From Intrasporangium_A sp039812505 (GTDB lineage Bacteria > Actinomycetota > Actinomycetes > Actinomycetales > Dermatophilaceae), in the NCBI RefSeq assembly GCF_039812505.1, contig NZ_JBDIAQ010000069.1, positions 1 to 18,009 of the forward strand: 18,009 nucleotides of DNA, written 5' to 3'. Below the pieces are notes generated by a model. That model ran no database searches and was not told where the DNA came from. It saw only the letters and a list, made by a program, of their open reading frames with translations. The position numbers and the translations under genes were made by a program. Position 1 is the stretch's first letter; every line of letters starts with the position of its first letter. Below, piece after piece: positions 1 through 6,607 of the stretch.

Positions 1-47
1 ACCGACACTGTCCCTCCCCGACCCCTCACACCCTGCTCCGCTCCGGG

Positions 48-124
48 CAGCAGCGGGCCCCCTGCTCCCCCCACGTCAGCAGCGGGCCCCCTGCTCCGCT
101 ACTAGCAGCAGCGGGCCCCCTGCT
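48..124. repeat. Three 19-bp hairpin-forming repeats, 29-bp spacing
   Basis: The 19-base core CAGCAGCGGGCCCCCTGCT occurs exactly at 48-66, 77-95 and 106-124, so the copies start 29 bases apart. Each core is itself close to self-complementary (AGCAG against CTGCT, GGG against CCC), so each can fold as a small hairpin. The array lies in the gene-free end of the window, downstream of the leftward LytR-C gene. Three identical copies at constant spacing point to recent duplication or conversion. It could be a REP-like element or a terminator cluster; the sequence alone does not decide. Confidence 0.85.
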
Positions 125-140
125 GCTAGTAGCGGAGCAG
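91..140. repeat. Perfect 21-bp inverted repeat, 8-nt loop
   Basis: Bases 91-111 are the exact reverse complement of 120-140. The 8 bases between them, CGGGCCCC, can pair further through GGG and CCC. The left arm starts inside the second 19-bp core and the hairpin contains the whole third core. It lies about 94 bases beyond the stop of the leftward gene that ends at 234, so it could end that transcript, but no T-rich run follows on either strand. A structured REP-like element or a protein-binding cruciform is equally possible. Confidence 0.8.
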
Positions 141-213
141 GTGATGAGGGAGCTGCGATCGGGGCACCGGGGGCGCGGGGCAGATGCGGTCGGTCCCCGT
201 TCCACCGGGCCGG

Positions 214-248
214 CCGGGCGGGAGCGCCCCCTGCTAGGAGCCGCCCGG
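214..248 (-). terminator. Possible terminator hairpin at the LytR-C gene end
   Basis: CCGGGCGG at 214-221 pairs with CCGCCCGG at 241-248, enclosing the TAG stop (234-236) in a 19-base loop. The stem is only 8 bp and no T run follows on the minus strand, so this is a weak candidate. Confidence 0.3.
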
Positions 249-776
249 AGAGTCGCCGCCCGGGCAGGGCGGGAGCGTGGGGGTGGCAGCCGGCTGCGCC
301 GGCACGGGGCCGAGCCGTTTCCACGCGTTGCCGATGACGAGGTCGACGCTGTCGTCCTTGCGCTTGTCCTTGACCAGGACCGCGCCCGGCACATGCCTGG
401 CGAGCAGCTCGGCGGACGACTTGCCCGACGCGCCGTAGCGGATCTCGGCGACCTTCTTGATCTTCTTCCGGAGCGGGTCGTTGGCGACCTTCCTGATCTT
501 GAAGCCCCGCTCGGCGAGCACCTTGGACGTCGCACCCGCGAGTCCGTTGCGGGTCGTCGCGTTGTAGACGTTCACCGAGACGTCCGCAGGCTGCAGCGGC
601 TGGGCCGGGGGGAGGACCGTCGTGCAGCTGGCGGACGGCTCCGGTGTGGTGTCCCGGAAGTAGCTCGACGCATAGTAGAAGGCCGCCGCGAGCGCCAGCA
701 CGAGCACCACGATCGTCACCGTGGTGCGGCGCTGGCGCTTCGCGCGGTACTCGTAGCCATCGTCCGGTTGCGTCAT
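234..776 (-). CDS. LytR C-terminal domain protein, membrane anchored
   Basis: A 180-residue protein. The first 18 residues are charged and cytoplasmic. Residues 19-38 form one hydrophobic helix followed by YYASSYF, giving a type II anchor with the rest outside the cell. A Pro/Ser linker leads to a domain at about residues 65-152 starting with VSVNVYNATTRNGLA, the signature opening of the LytR_C fold found alone or at the end of LytR-CpsA-Psr cell-wall ligases. No LCP catalytic domain is present, so it is an accessory or binding protein; its ligand is unknown. ATG at 776 is preceded by AGAGGA. It lies 66 bases downstream of the VapB-like gene in the same direction, so cotranscription is likely. 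The tail is Pro/Gly rich. Family call confident; role unknown. Confidence 0.8.
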   Translation of the reverse strand: MTQPDDGYEYRAKRQRRTTVTIVVLVLALAAAFYYASSYFRDTTPEPSASCTTVLPPAQPLQPADVSVNVYNATTRNGLAGATSKVLAERGFKIRKVANDPLRKKIKKVAEIRYGASGKSSAELLARHVPGAVLVKDKRKDDSVDLVIGNAWKRLGPVPAQPAATPTLPPCPGGDSPGGS

Positions 777-842
777 CCGGTCCTCTTGTCGCGTCCTCGA
801 CGTCGGGTGGCCATCTTGGTGGCGGCCTCGTCAGAGGGTACG

Positions 843-1139
843 TCAGGACAGCACGAGGACCCGCGCATGCAGGACGGCGCGCTGCTGCAGTGCCGCCCGC
901 AGGGCGCGGTGGAGCCCGTCCTCCAGGTAGAGCTCACCCTCCCACTGGACACAGTGCGGGAAGAGGTCGCCGTAGAAGGTCGAGTCGGTGGCCAACAGGC
1001 CGCGCAGGTCGAGCGTGCTCTTGGTCGTGATCAGCTCACCGAGCTGGACCACCCGCGGAGGGACGCTCGACCAGTCCTTGACGCTCTGCAGCCCATGGTC
1101 GGGGTACGGGCGCGTGTCGCCGACGGCCTTGAAAATCAC
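843..1139 (-). CDS. Small VapB-family-labelled actinobacterial protein
   Basis: A 98-residue soluble protein beginning with VIFKAVGDTRPYPDHG, with conserved-looking blocks VPPRVVQLGELITTKSTLDL, DSTFYGDLFPHCVQWEGELY and LEDGLHRALRAALQQR. I recognise this as a widespread actinobacterial family that pipelines often call VapB-type antitoxin. The GTG at 1139 is chosen because the reading frame upstream of it runs into the divergent ATPase gene and the family normally starts at this IFKAVGD block. No PIN-domain toxin gene lies beside it; its downstream neighbour is the LytR-C protein. The antitoxin label is therefore unsupported here. Probably a conserved protein of unknown function. Confidence 0.75.
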   Translation of the reverse strand: MIFKAVGDTRPYPDHGLQSVKDWSSVPPRVVQLGELITTKSTLDLRGLLATDSTFYGDLFPHCVQWEGELYLEDGLHRALRAALQQRAVLHARVLVLS

Positions 1140-1160
1140 CGACCAAGCATAGGCGCCCAC

Positions 1161-1166
1161 TACAGT
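1161..1166 (+). promoter_or_regulatory. Possible -10 element for leaderless ATPase transcript
   Basis: TACAGT ends 7 bases before the ATG at 1174, where transcription would start almost at the start codon. There is no Shine-Dalgarno sequence before that ATG. No convincing -35 box stands at the proper distance, so this is tentative. Confidence 0.3.
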
Positions 1167-1173
1167 GCCCAAG

Positions 1174-2808
1174 ATGAGCGACGTCCCTGCCGCGCCCGCC
1201 ACGCCTGCCACCGCCCCCGCCACGTCCACGCCACCTGAGGCACCCGAACCCGGTCTGCTCGACGAGATCCGGGCCGGCTACGCGTTCGACGGTCCGGCCC
1301 TGGGGTTGGGTGCTGCGGTCGTCGACGGGCAGGCCCACGCCGACGCGCCCGTGCGCATCCCGCTCGGTATCCTCAACCGGCACGGGCTGGTGGCCGGCGC
1401 GACGGGTACGGGCAAGACGAAGACGCTGCAGCTCATGGCCGAGCAGCTGTCCGACGCCGGCGTGCCCGTCTTCCTCGCGGACATCAAGGGTGACGTCTCG
1501 GGCATCGCCTCTCCCGGCGAGGGCGGCGACCGGATCACCGAGCGTGCCGAGCAGGTCGGCATGCCTTGGGAGGCCAAGGGCTACCCGACCGAGTTCTACT
1601 CCCTCGGTGGCCTCGGCAAGGGCGTCCCGGTCCGGGCCACCGTGACGAGCTTCGGCCCGACCCTGCTGTCGAAGGTGCTCGGGCTCAACGACACCCAGGA
1701 GAGCAGCCTCGGGCTGGTCTTCCACTACGCCGACAAGAACGGGCTAGCCCTGCTCGACATCAAGGACCTGCGCGCGGTCATCACCCACCTGACCTCCGAG
1801 GAGGGCAAGGCGGAGCTGAAGGCCCTCGGCGGCCTCTCCAGCGCCACCGCGGGAGTCATCCTCCGGTCGCTGATCACCTTCGAGGACCAGGGCGCCGACC
1901 AGTTCTTCGGCGAGCCGGAGTTCGACACCAACGACCTGCTGCGCACCACCACCGACGGCAGGGGCATCGTCTCCTGCCTCGAGCTGCCCCAGGTGCAGGA
2001 CCGGCCACAGCTGTTCTCGACGTTCCTCATGTGGCTGCTGGCCGATCTCTACCACGACCTGCCGGAGGAGGGTGACCTCGACAAGCCGAAGCTCGTCTTC
2101 TTCTTCGACGAGGCACACCTGCTCTTCACCGACGCGAGCAAGGCGTTCCTGACCGCGATCCAGCAGACCGTGCGGCTCATCCGGTCCAAGGGGGTCGGCG
2201 TCTTCTTCGTGACCCAGTCCCCCAAGGACGTCCCCGGCGACGTGCTCGCCCAGCTCGGAAACCGGGTCCAGCACGCCCTGCGGGCCTTCACTCCCGACGA
2301 CGCCAAGGCCCTCAAGCAGGCCGTCGCGACCTATCCGCACACCGCGTACGACCTTGCGGAGCTGCTGACCAGCCTCGGCATCGGCGAGGCCGTCGTGACG
2401 GTCCTGTCCGACAAGGGCGTGCCGACCCCGGTGGCCTGGACCCGCATGAAGGCACCGAACTCGCTCATGGACCCGTCCCCCGAGACGGTTGTCGACGGGA
2501 TCATCGCCGCCTCGCCCCTGACCTCCAGGTACGCCGCGGTCGTCGACCGCGAGTCGGCCTACGAGCTGCTGGCCGCCCGGCTGCAGGCGGCGCCGACGGC
2601 CGGGCAGGTGCCGCCGGTCTCCTCGCCGCCGACCTCCCAGCCCGAGCCCGCCCCCGCCGCACCAGGCCGCGCGGCGAAGCCGGAGCCGGGCCTGGTCGAG
2701 CGGGTCGTCGAGTCCGCCGGGTTCCGCTCGCTGCTCCGCTCGGCCGGCACCGTGATCGGCCGGGAGATCACCCGCAGCATCTTCGGCACCTCGCGCCGGC
2801 GGCGCTGA
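1174..2808 (+). CDS. HerA/YjgR-like ATPase (DUF853 family)
   Basis: A 544-residue soluble P-loop ATPase of the HerA-FtsK class. After a low-complexity Ala/Pro/Thr leader, Walker A is GATGTGKTKT at residues 75-84 and Walker B is LVFFFDEAHLLF at about 306-317. The downstream RSKGVGVFFVTQSPKDVP block is typical of the DUF853/YjgR subgroup. HerA relatives are hexameric DNA translocases or helicases, but YjgR-type proteins have no established role. The C-terminal Ala/Pro linker and basic end GTSRRRR could touch nucleic acid or membrane. ATG at 1174 is preferred over GTG at 1165 because neither has a ribosome site and the ATG suits a leaderless transcript. It is divergent from the VapB-like gene, 34 bases away, and convergent with the crotonase gene. 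Confidence 0.92.
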   Translation: MSDVPAAPATPATAPATSTPPEAPEPGLLDEIRAGYAFDGPALGLGAAVVDGQAHADAPVRIPLGILNRHGLVAGATGTGKTKTLQLMAEQLSDAGVPVFLADIKGDVSGIASPGEGGDRITERAEQVGMPWEAKGYPTEFYSLGGLGKGVPVRATVTSFGPTLLSKVLGLNDTQESSLGLVFHYADKNGLALLDIKDLRAVITHLTSEEGKAELKALGGLSSATAGVILRSLITFEDQGADQFFGEPEFDTNDLLRTTTDGRGIVSCLELPQVQDRPQLFSTFLMWLLADLYHDLPEEGDLDKPKLVFFFDEAHLLFTDASKAFLTAIQQTVRLIRSKGVGVFFVTQSPKDVPGDVLAQLGNRVQHALRAFTPDDAKALKQAVATYPHTAYDLAELLTSLGIGEAVVTVLSDKGVPTPVAWTRMKAPNSLMDPSPETVVDGIIAASPLTSRYAAVVDRESAYELLAARLQAAPTAGQVPPVSSPPTSQPEPAPAAPGRAAKPEPGLVERVVESAGFRSLLRSAGTVIGREITRSIFGTSRRRR

Positions 2809-2877
2809 CCCACCACGCGCAGGGGTCGCGGTGATGCCGTCGAGGTCGTAGGTCTCGTAGCCGCACTGGCCCGTTAC

Positions 2878-2901
2878 GCGCGCGGGTCGCGGCCCGCGCG
2901 C
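2878..2901. terminator. Bidirectional terminator hairpin between convergent genes
   Basis: GCGCGCGGG at 2878-2886 is the exact reverse complement of CCCGCGCGC at 2893-2901, with a 6-base loop. It lies in the 96-base gap between the stops of the convergent ATPase and crotonase genes. No U tract follows, which is common in GC-rich actinobacteria. Confidence 0.5.
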
Positions 2902-2904
2902 AGG

Positions 2905-3759
2905 TCACTCAGCGGCATACGGCGACTTGTAATGCCGCTCAGGCACCTCCCCGCGGAAGGCGGGCTGCCGCTTGGCCAGGAAGGCCACGACTCCTTCCTT
3001 GAAGTCGTCGCTGCCGTAGGCCCGCTCCAGCCTCGTGTCGTCGGCCTCGGCGTCGTAGTGGGCCCGCCCGTCCCGAAGCTGCTCCTTGGTGGTCCGGATC
3101 GTCAGCGGGGCGGCGTGCATGACCCCGGCGGCGACACCCCACACCTCGGCCTCGAGCCGCTCGGGCGCGACGACCTCCATGACCGCGCCGACCGAGGCGG
3201 CCCGGCGGGCGTCGACCATCCGCGAAGCCAGGAGCATCTCCCGCGTCAGCGGGTCACCGAATACCTCCGCGCAGCGCAACACGATCGGCGCGGACAAGGC
3301 GTTGCCGAGGGTGCGGGCGATCGGGAAGCCGAAGCGGGCGGTCGGGGTGGCGATGCGCAGGTCGCAGGCGTTCGCGACGGCGAGCCCGCCGCCCACACAG
3401 TGGCCCTCGACGGCCGCGATCGTCAGCTGCGGCATCCCGGCGATGCCGTCGAGCACGCCCCGGATCCGCGACTCGTAGGCCACTCCGTCCGCGCCGCTGG
3501 AGACGTCCGTGAACGACGAGATGTCGTTCCCGGCGGCGAAGGCGCGCCCACCGGCACCCCGGAAGACGACGACCCGCAGGGCCGGCGTGATGGCCGCGAG
3601 CTCGCAGATCCGCTCGAGCTCGGCGTACATCGCGGTCGTGAAGGCGTTGTGCTTCTCGGGCCGGTTGAAGGTCACCTCGATCGCGCCGAGCTGGCTGCGC
3701 AGGCGCACCTGCCCGCCGGCTCGCTCCGAAACAGGACCCCAGACAGGCGCGGCACTCAT
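2905..3759 (-). CDS. Enoyl-CoA hydratase/isomerase family protein, atypical site
   Basis: A 284-residue crotonase-fold protein. Family marks are FNRPEKHNAFT near residue 35, the oxyanion-hole strand GRAFAAGNDISSF, and the second oxyanion loop GHCVGGGLAVANACD followed by ARFGFPIARTLGN. Crotonases act on acyl-CoA thioesters in the cytoplasm. Aligned by eye with canonical hydratase (GGGCELAMMCD and QPEILLG), both catalytic glutamates are replaced: Ala in GGGLAVA and Ile in FPIAR. Classical water addition is therefore doubtful and isomerase, hydrolase or lyase chemistry is possible. ATG at 3759 directly precedes the conserved part; the open frame upstream to 3945 is Arg/Pro rich and looks non-coding. 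Transcribed alone, convergent with the ATPase gene and divergent from the phosphatidyltransferase gene. Substrate not predictable. Confidence 0.85.
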   Translation of the reverse strand: MSAAPVWGPVSERAGGQVRLRSQLGAIEVTFNRPEKHNAFTTAMYAELERICELAAITPALRVVVFRGAGGRAFAAGNDISSFTDVSSGADGVAYESRIRGVLDGIAGMPQLTIAAVEGHCVGGGLAVANACDLRIATPTARFGFPIARTLGNALSAPIVLRCAEVFGDPLTREMLLASRMVDARRAASVGAVMEVVAPERLEAEVWGVAAGVMHAAPLTIRTTKEQLRDGRAHYDAEADDTRLERAYGSDDFKEGVVAFLAKRQPAFRGEVPERHYKSPYAAE

Positions 3760-3894
3760 ACGCCGAGCGTAGCCAGCCCGGCCCGCGTTCCGGCACCGCC
3801 GGCGAGGTTGCGGCCGCCCGGCCGGGATGGCCTCGTGTGCCCGGTCCGGTCCGCCGCGTGGACACGACGACCCGGGCCGGGTGAGGCTGGGGGT

Positions 3895-4629
3895 ATGGCA
3901 ACGGTCCGGCTGCACCTGCAGGAGTCGCCCGCCGGTGGACGTCACGGGACGCGCCCGCTGTGCGTCGGCGGGCTGCTGGCGCAGGCCGGGCTGCTCGGTG
4001 CGTTGGGCCGCGGGTCGCGGCTGGGCGTCACCGGTTGGCTGGTCGGGGGCCTGAGCGGCCTGGCCCTGAACGTGGCGGTGGCGAACGGCCTGCGGCGAAC
4101 CGGTCCGGGCCCGGCCGACGTGGTCACCCTGGCCCGCGGCACGCTCGGCTGCGCCGTGGCCGGCCTCGTCGCCGACGGGTGGTCCGGTCGCCGGCGGTCA
4201 CCGGCGCTGGTCCCCCTCGCCACCACGGCGCTGGTGCTCGACGCAGTCGACGGGGTGGTGGCCCGACGCACCCGGTCCACCTCGGCGTTCGGGGCCCGCT
4301 TCGACGGCGAGGTCGACGCCTGGCTCATCCTCGTCCTCAGTGCGCACGCGGCCCGGTCCCACGGGTGGTGGGTGCTCACCGGGGGCCTGGCCCGCTACCT
4401 GTTCGGTGCCGCCGGGCGGGTGCTGCCGTGGATGGGGCGCGACCTGCCGCCGCGCTACTGGCGCAAGGTGGCGACCGCGACCGAGGGCATCGCGCTCACC
4501 ACTGCCGCGGCCCGGGTCCTGCCGCGCCGGGCGACGGGCCTGGCACTCACCGGCGGCCTGCTGCTGATCGCCGAGTCGTTCGGCCGGGACGTGCTCTGGC
4601 TCTGGCGTCGGCGGGGCCTGCCCGGATGA
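3895..4629 (+). CDS. CDP-alcohol phosphatidyltransferase family protein
   Basis: A 244-residue polytopic membrane enzyme. Residues 116-141 match the family motif D-x2-DG-x2-AR-x8-G-x3-D-x3-D exactly (D116, D119, G120, A123, R124, G133, D137, D141). This motif binds the divalent metals and the CDP group while a phosphatidyl group moves from CDP-diacylglycerol (or a CDP-alcohol) to an alcohol acceptor. Hydrophobic helices occur around 45-65, 80-93, 105-120, 142-152 and 208-223. The acceptor (inositol phosphate, glycerol phosphate or something unusual) cannot be read from sequence. ATG at 3895 follows a G-rich stretch. The methyltransferase gene overlaps its stop by 4 bases, so the two are translationally coupled. 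It converges on the pterin-like operon and may supply a lipid step for its product (inference). Confidence 0.9.
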   Translation: MATVRLHLQESPAGGRHGTRPLCVGGLLAQAGLLGALGRGSRLGVTGWLVGGLSGLALNVAVANGLRRTGPGPADVVTLARGTLGCAVAGLVADGWSGRRRSPALVPLATTALVLDAVDGVVARRTRSTSAFGARFDGEVDAWLILVLSAHAARSHGWWVLTGGLARYLFGAAGRVLPWMGRDLPPRYWRKVATATEGIALTTAAARVLPRRATGLALTGGLLLIAESFGRDVLWLWRRRGLPG

Positions 4630-5480
4630 CGCGGGGCGAGCGGGAGCGGGCGGCCCAGCCCGCCCGGGGCGAGGGCGCGGCGGAGCCCGGCCGGGTCGCG
4701 GCCGGATCGCTGCAGCGCCGTCGGCTCGATGCCGCGCTGCACCGCGCTCGGGTCTCGGCCTACCCACCCGGCGAGTACGTCGGGCAGGAGAGCTTCATGT
4801 CGGCCGGGGAGATCCTCGCGCTGGGCCGGCGCGCCGGCATCGGCCCTGGTGTCGACCTGCTCGACCTGTGCTGCGGCGTCGCCGGGCCCGGCCGCCATCT
4901 CACGCGCGAGTTGGGCTGTCGCTACCTGGGGGTCGACTGTGACCCGTCGGCGACGGCCCTGGCCCGGGAGCGGGCGGCCGGCCTGCCCTGCCGGTTCGTG
5001 ACCGCGACCGTGCCGCCCCTGCCGCCCGGTGCGCCTGACGTGGTGCTGCTGCTCGAGACGCTGCTCGCGTTCCGGGACAAGCAGGTACTCGTCGGGCAGG
5101 TCGCCGACGCGCTGCGCCCCGGCGGGCGGTTCGCCTGCACCCTCGAGGAGGGTATGCCGCTGACCGACCGGGAGCGCGCGGCCATGCCGCAGGCCGACAC
5201 CGTCTGGCCGGTCCCGTTGGCCGAGCTCGAGTCCCTGCTGCGCCGGGCCGGGCTCGCGGTCACCTGGTGGCAGGACCACAGCCCGGCCCACCTGGCTGTC
5301 GTCGATGCGCTCGTGGCCGCGTTCACCGAGCACCGAGCGCAGATCGCTGCCGAGCTCGGGGATTCGGTGGGTGACGGGGTGGCCGTGCTCGACGAGCTGT
5401 TGGTCGGGCATCGGCTTTGGGCATCTTGGCTGCGGTCCGGACGGATTCGCAAGATCGCGCTCGTCGCTGTTCGGAGCTGA
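4626..5480 (+). CDS. Class I SAM-dependent methyltransferase
   Basis: A 284-residue cytoplasmic protein. After a charged leader, YVGQESFMSAGEI (51-63) introduces the Rossmann domain. SAM motif I is LLDLCCGVAGPG at 78-89, the acidic end of strand 2 is YLGVDCD (D104), and DVVLLLETLLAF then ALRPGGRF form the later strands. The GQESFMSAGE entry resembles sarcosine/dimethylglycine methyltransferase relatives, but that does not fix the substrate. ATG at 4626 overlaps the upstream TGA as ATGA, so it is expressed with the phosphatidyltransferase. It converges on a second, unrelated methyltransferase gene ending at 5663. The leader up to about residue 45 is low-complexity, so a later start is possible. 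Substrate unknown. Confidence 0.85.
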   Translation: MTRGERERAAQPARGEGAAEPGRVAAGSLQRRRLDAALHRARVSAYPPGEYVGQESFMSAGEILALGRRAGIGPGVDLLDLCCGVAGPGRHLTRELGCRYLGVDCDPSATALARERAAGLPCRFVTATVPPLPPGAPDVVLLLETLLAFRDKQVLVGQVADALRPGGRFACTLEEGMPLTDRERAAMPQADTVWPVPLAELESLLRRAGLAVTWWQDHSPAHLAVVDALVAAFTEHRAQIAAELGDSVGDGVAVLDELLVGHRLWASWLRSGRIRKIALVAVRS

Positions 5481-5564
5481 CCGCGCAGCGCCGTGGGCAG
5501 CCGTGTGAACAGCGCCGTGAACAGCGCCGTTCGCAGCGCCGCGAACAGTGTCGTGAGCCGTGCA
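5481..5564. repeat. Degenerate 12-bp tandem array, seven units
   Basis: Beginning immediately after the methyltransferase stop, the sequence divides into 12-base units. Units 3 and 4 (5505-5516, 5517-5528) are both GTGAACAGCGCC; GTTCGCAGCGCC and GCGAACAGTGTC follow; CCGCGCAGCGCC and GTGGGCAGCCGT precede. It is open in several frames but no gene is supported. It fills part of the 182-base gap between convergent genes. Confidence 0.75.
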
Positions 5565-5598
5565 CCGTCGGCGCCGGCGCAACCTGTCCGTCAGAACA

Positions 5599-5659
5599 CA
5601 ACAAGTCCGCCCGGCCTATCCCGCCAAGCATGCATCGGCGCCACTGACCCGACTTGTTG
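5599..5659. terminator. Long-loop inverted repeat between convergent genes
   Basis: CAACAAGTC at 5599-5607 and GACTTGTTG at 5651-5659 are exact reverse complements, 43 bases apart, just past both converging stops. The arms are AT-richer than the surroundings. It may act as a bidirectional terminator, though the loop is long. Confidence 0.35.
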
Positions 5660-5662
5660 CGT

Positions 5663-6607
5663 CTAACGAACGCGAGCCGGGCCGGACCCGGTCGAGGGCG
5701 GCAGCCCCAGCACGTCCACGTGTCCGATCTCGGCGTCGAGCCGTCCGGACCGAGCCCAGGAGAGCCGGTCGGCCAGCCAGGCCTCGATCCGGGCCGCGTC
5801 CCGGGGTTGCTGTTCCACGGCGGCCTCGGCCCGGCCGCACAGCCAGGCCTCGGCCAGCTCCCGGTCCGGTTCGCGCAGGCACCAGGGTGTGGCGACCACC
5901 GTGACGGCATAGTCCCGGTCGCGCAGCAGGTCCGCCACGAACTCGCCGGCATCCGGTCCGAGGCGGTCGGCGCGTCGCTGGTGGGCGTTGAAGGCCTCGC
6001 CCACCAGCTCGTCCGCCGGGTGGACCGGCCGCAGGTCCACCCGGCCGGTCACGGTCAGGCCGGCCAGGACCGCGGCTTGACTGTCGACCGCCGGGCCGAC
6101 CAGGGCGTGGACCTCCCGGGGCGTAAGCAGGTCGAGCAGTGCCTGGCAGGTCACCGCGTCGACGGTTTGCCCGACCGGGACGTCGAGGTCTGCGACGGCC
6201 GGCACGTAGACGTCCGCAGCGGGGGGCACGGCGAGGTCCGCAGCGGCCGGCACGCCGACCGGCTGGGCGAGGTCCGCGACGACCGGCACGCCGACCGGCT
6301 GGGCGAGGTCCGCGACGACCGGTACGGCCCACCCTTGCGCGACCGGCTCGGCGCGTGCCAGCAGGTCCGGGTCGTGGTCGACCAGCCACCACCGTTGCCG
6401 TTCGAGGGGCAGCCCCAGCCGGGGCCGGAGCCACGCCGCTCCCGCGCCGGTGCCGGCACCGACGTCCACGAGCCGCGCCGGGTCGGCGGGGCGTCGGCGG
6501 CACAGCCAGCGCCCGAGCGCCTCGGCCAGGCCGGCCGCACACTCGGTGCGGGCCCGGAAGTCGGCCGGACCGCGAAGGGCCAGCCAGCCCGGGTCGACCC
6601 GCGTCAC
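5663..6607 (-). CDS. SAM-dependent methyltransferase with repeated ADLA motif
   Basis: A 314-residue class I methyltransferase-like protein, last gene of the six-gene operon. Motif I is LVDVGAGTGAGAAWL at 46-60, strand 2 ends in WWLVDHDP (73-80), and DAVTCQALLDLL (150-161) is the strand-4 region. Between them, residues 94-143 are a tandem repeat of about 12 residues (VPVVADLAQPVG and variants). It gives four ADL copies at 99-101, 111-113, 123-125 and 139-141, where a normal enzyme has one adenine-contacting acidic turn. The GTG at 6607 overlaps the reductase stop as GTGA, and GAGGG lies upstream; the much longer open frame to 7186 shadows the reductase gene. Substrate unknown; it may methylate the operon's product. 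Extra ADL units probably loop out. Confidence 0.82.
   Translation of the reverse strand: MTRVDPGWLALRGPADFRARTECAAGLAEALGRWLCRRRPADPARLVDVGAGTGAGAAWLRPRLGLPLERQRWWLVDHDPDLLARAEPVAQGWAVPVVADLAQPVGVPVVADLAQPVGVPAAADLAVPPAADVYVPAVADLDVPVGQTVDAVTCQALLDLLTPREVHALVGPAVDSQAAVLAGLTVTGRVDLRPVHPADELVGEAFNAHQRRADRLGPDAGEFVADLLRDRDYAVTVVATPWCLREPDRELAEAWLCGRAEAAVEQQPRDAARIEAWLADRLSWARSGRLDAEIGHVDVLGLPPSTGSGPARVR
6231..6338 (-). repeat. In-frame 36-bp tandem repeat in methyltransferase gene
   Basis: Units 6231-6266 and 6267-6302 differ at only a few bases; a third, half-diverged unit runs 6303-6338, and shorter decayed units lie at about 6181-6230. The unit is 12 codons, so gain or loss keeps the frame. 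Confidence 0.85.

Noticed and set aside
48..124. CRISPR-like regular spacing of repeats
   Set aside because: Repeats are 19 bp with 10-bp gaps that contain no spacer-like unique sequence, and there are no cas genes.
773..814. 13-residue ORF ending at the LytR-C start with an ATGA overlap
   Set aside because: Too short and basic (MATRRRGRDKRTG) to support as a gene; the overlap is likely chance.
2932..3894. Long upstream extension of the phosphatidyltransferase frame
   Set aside because: It is antisense to the crotonase gene and has no domain features; the real start at 3895 begins the recognisable protein.
5323..5952. Minus-strand frame with Cys/Arg repeats over the 12-bp array
   Set aside because: The CSRRC-like pattern is only the 12-bp repeat read in one frame; the rest overlaps two methyltransferase genes antisense or out of frame.
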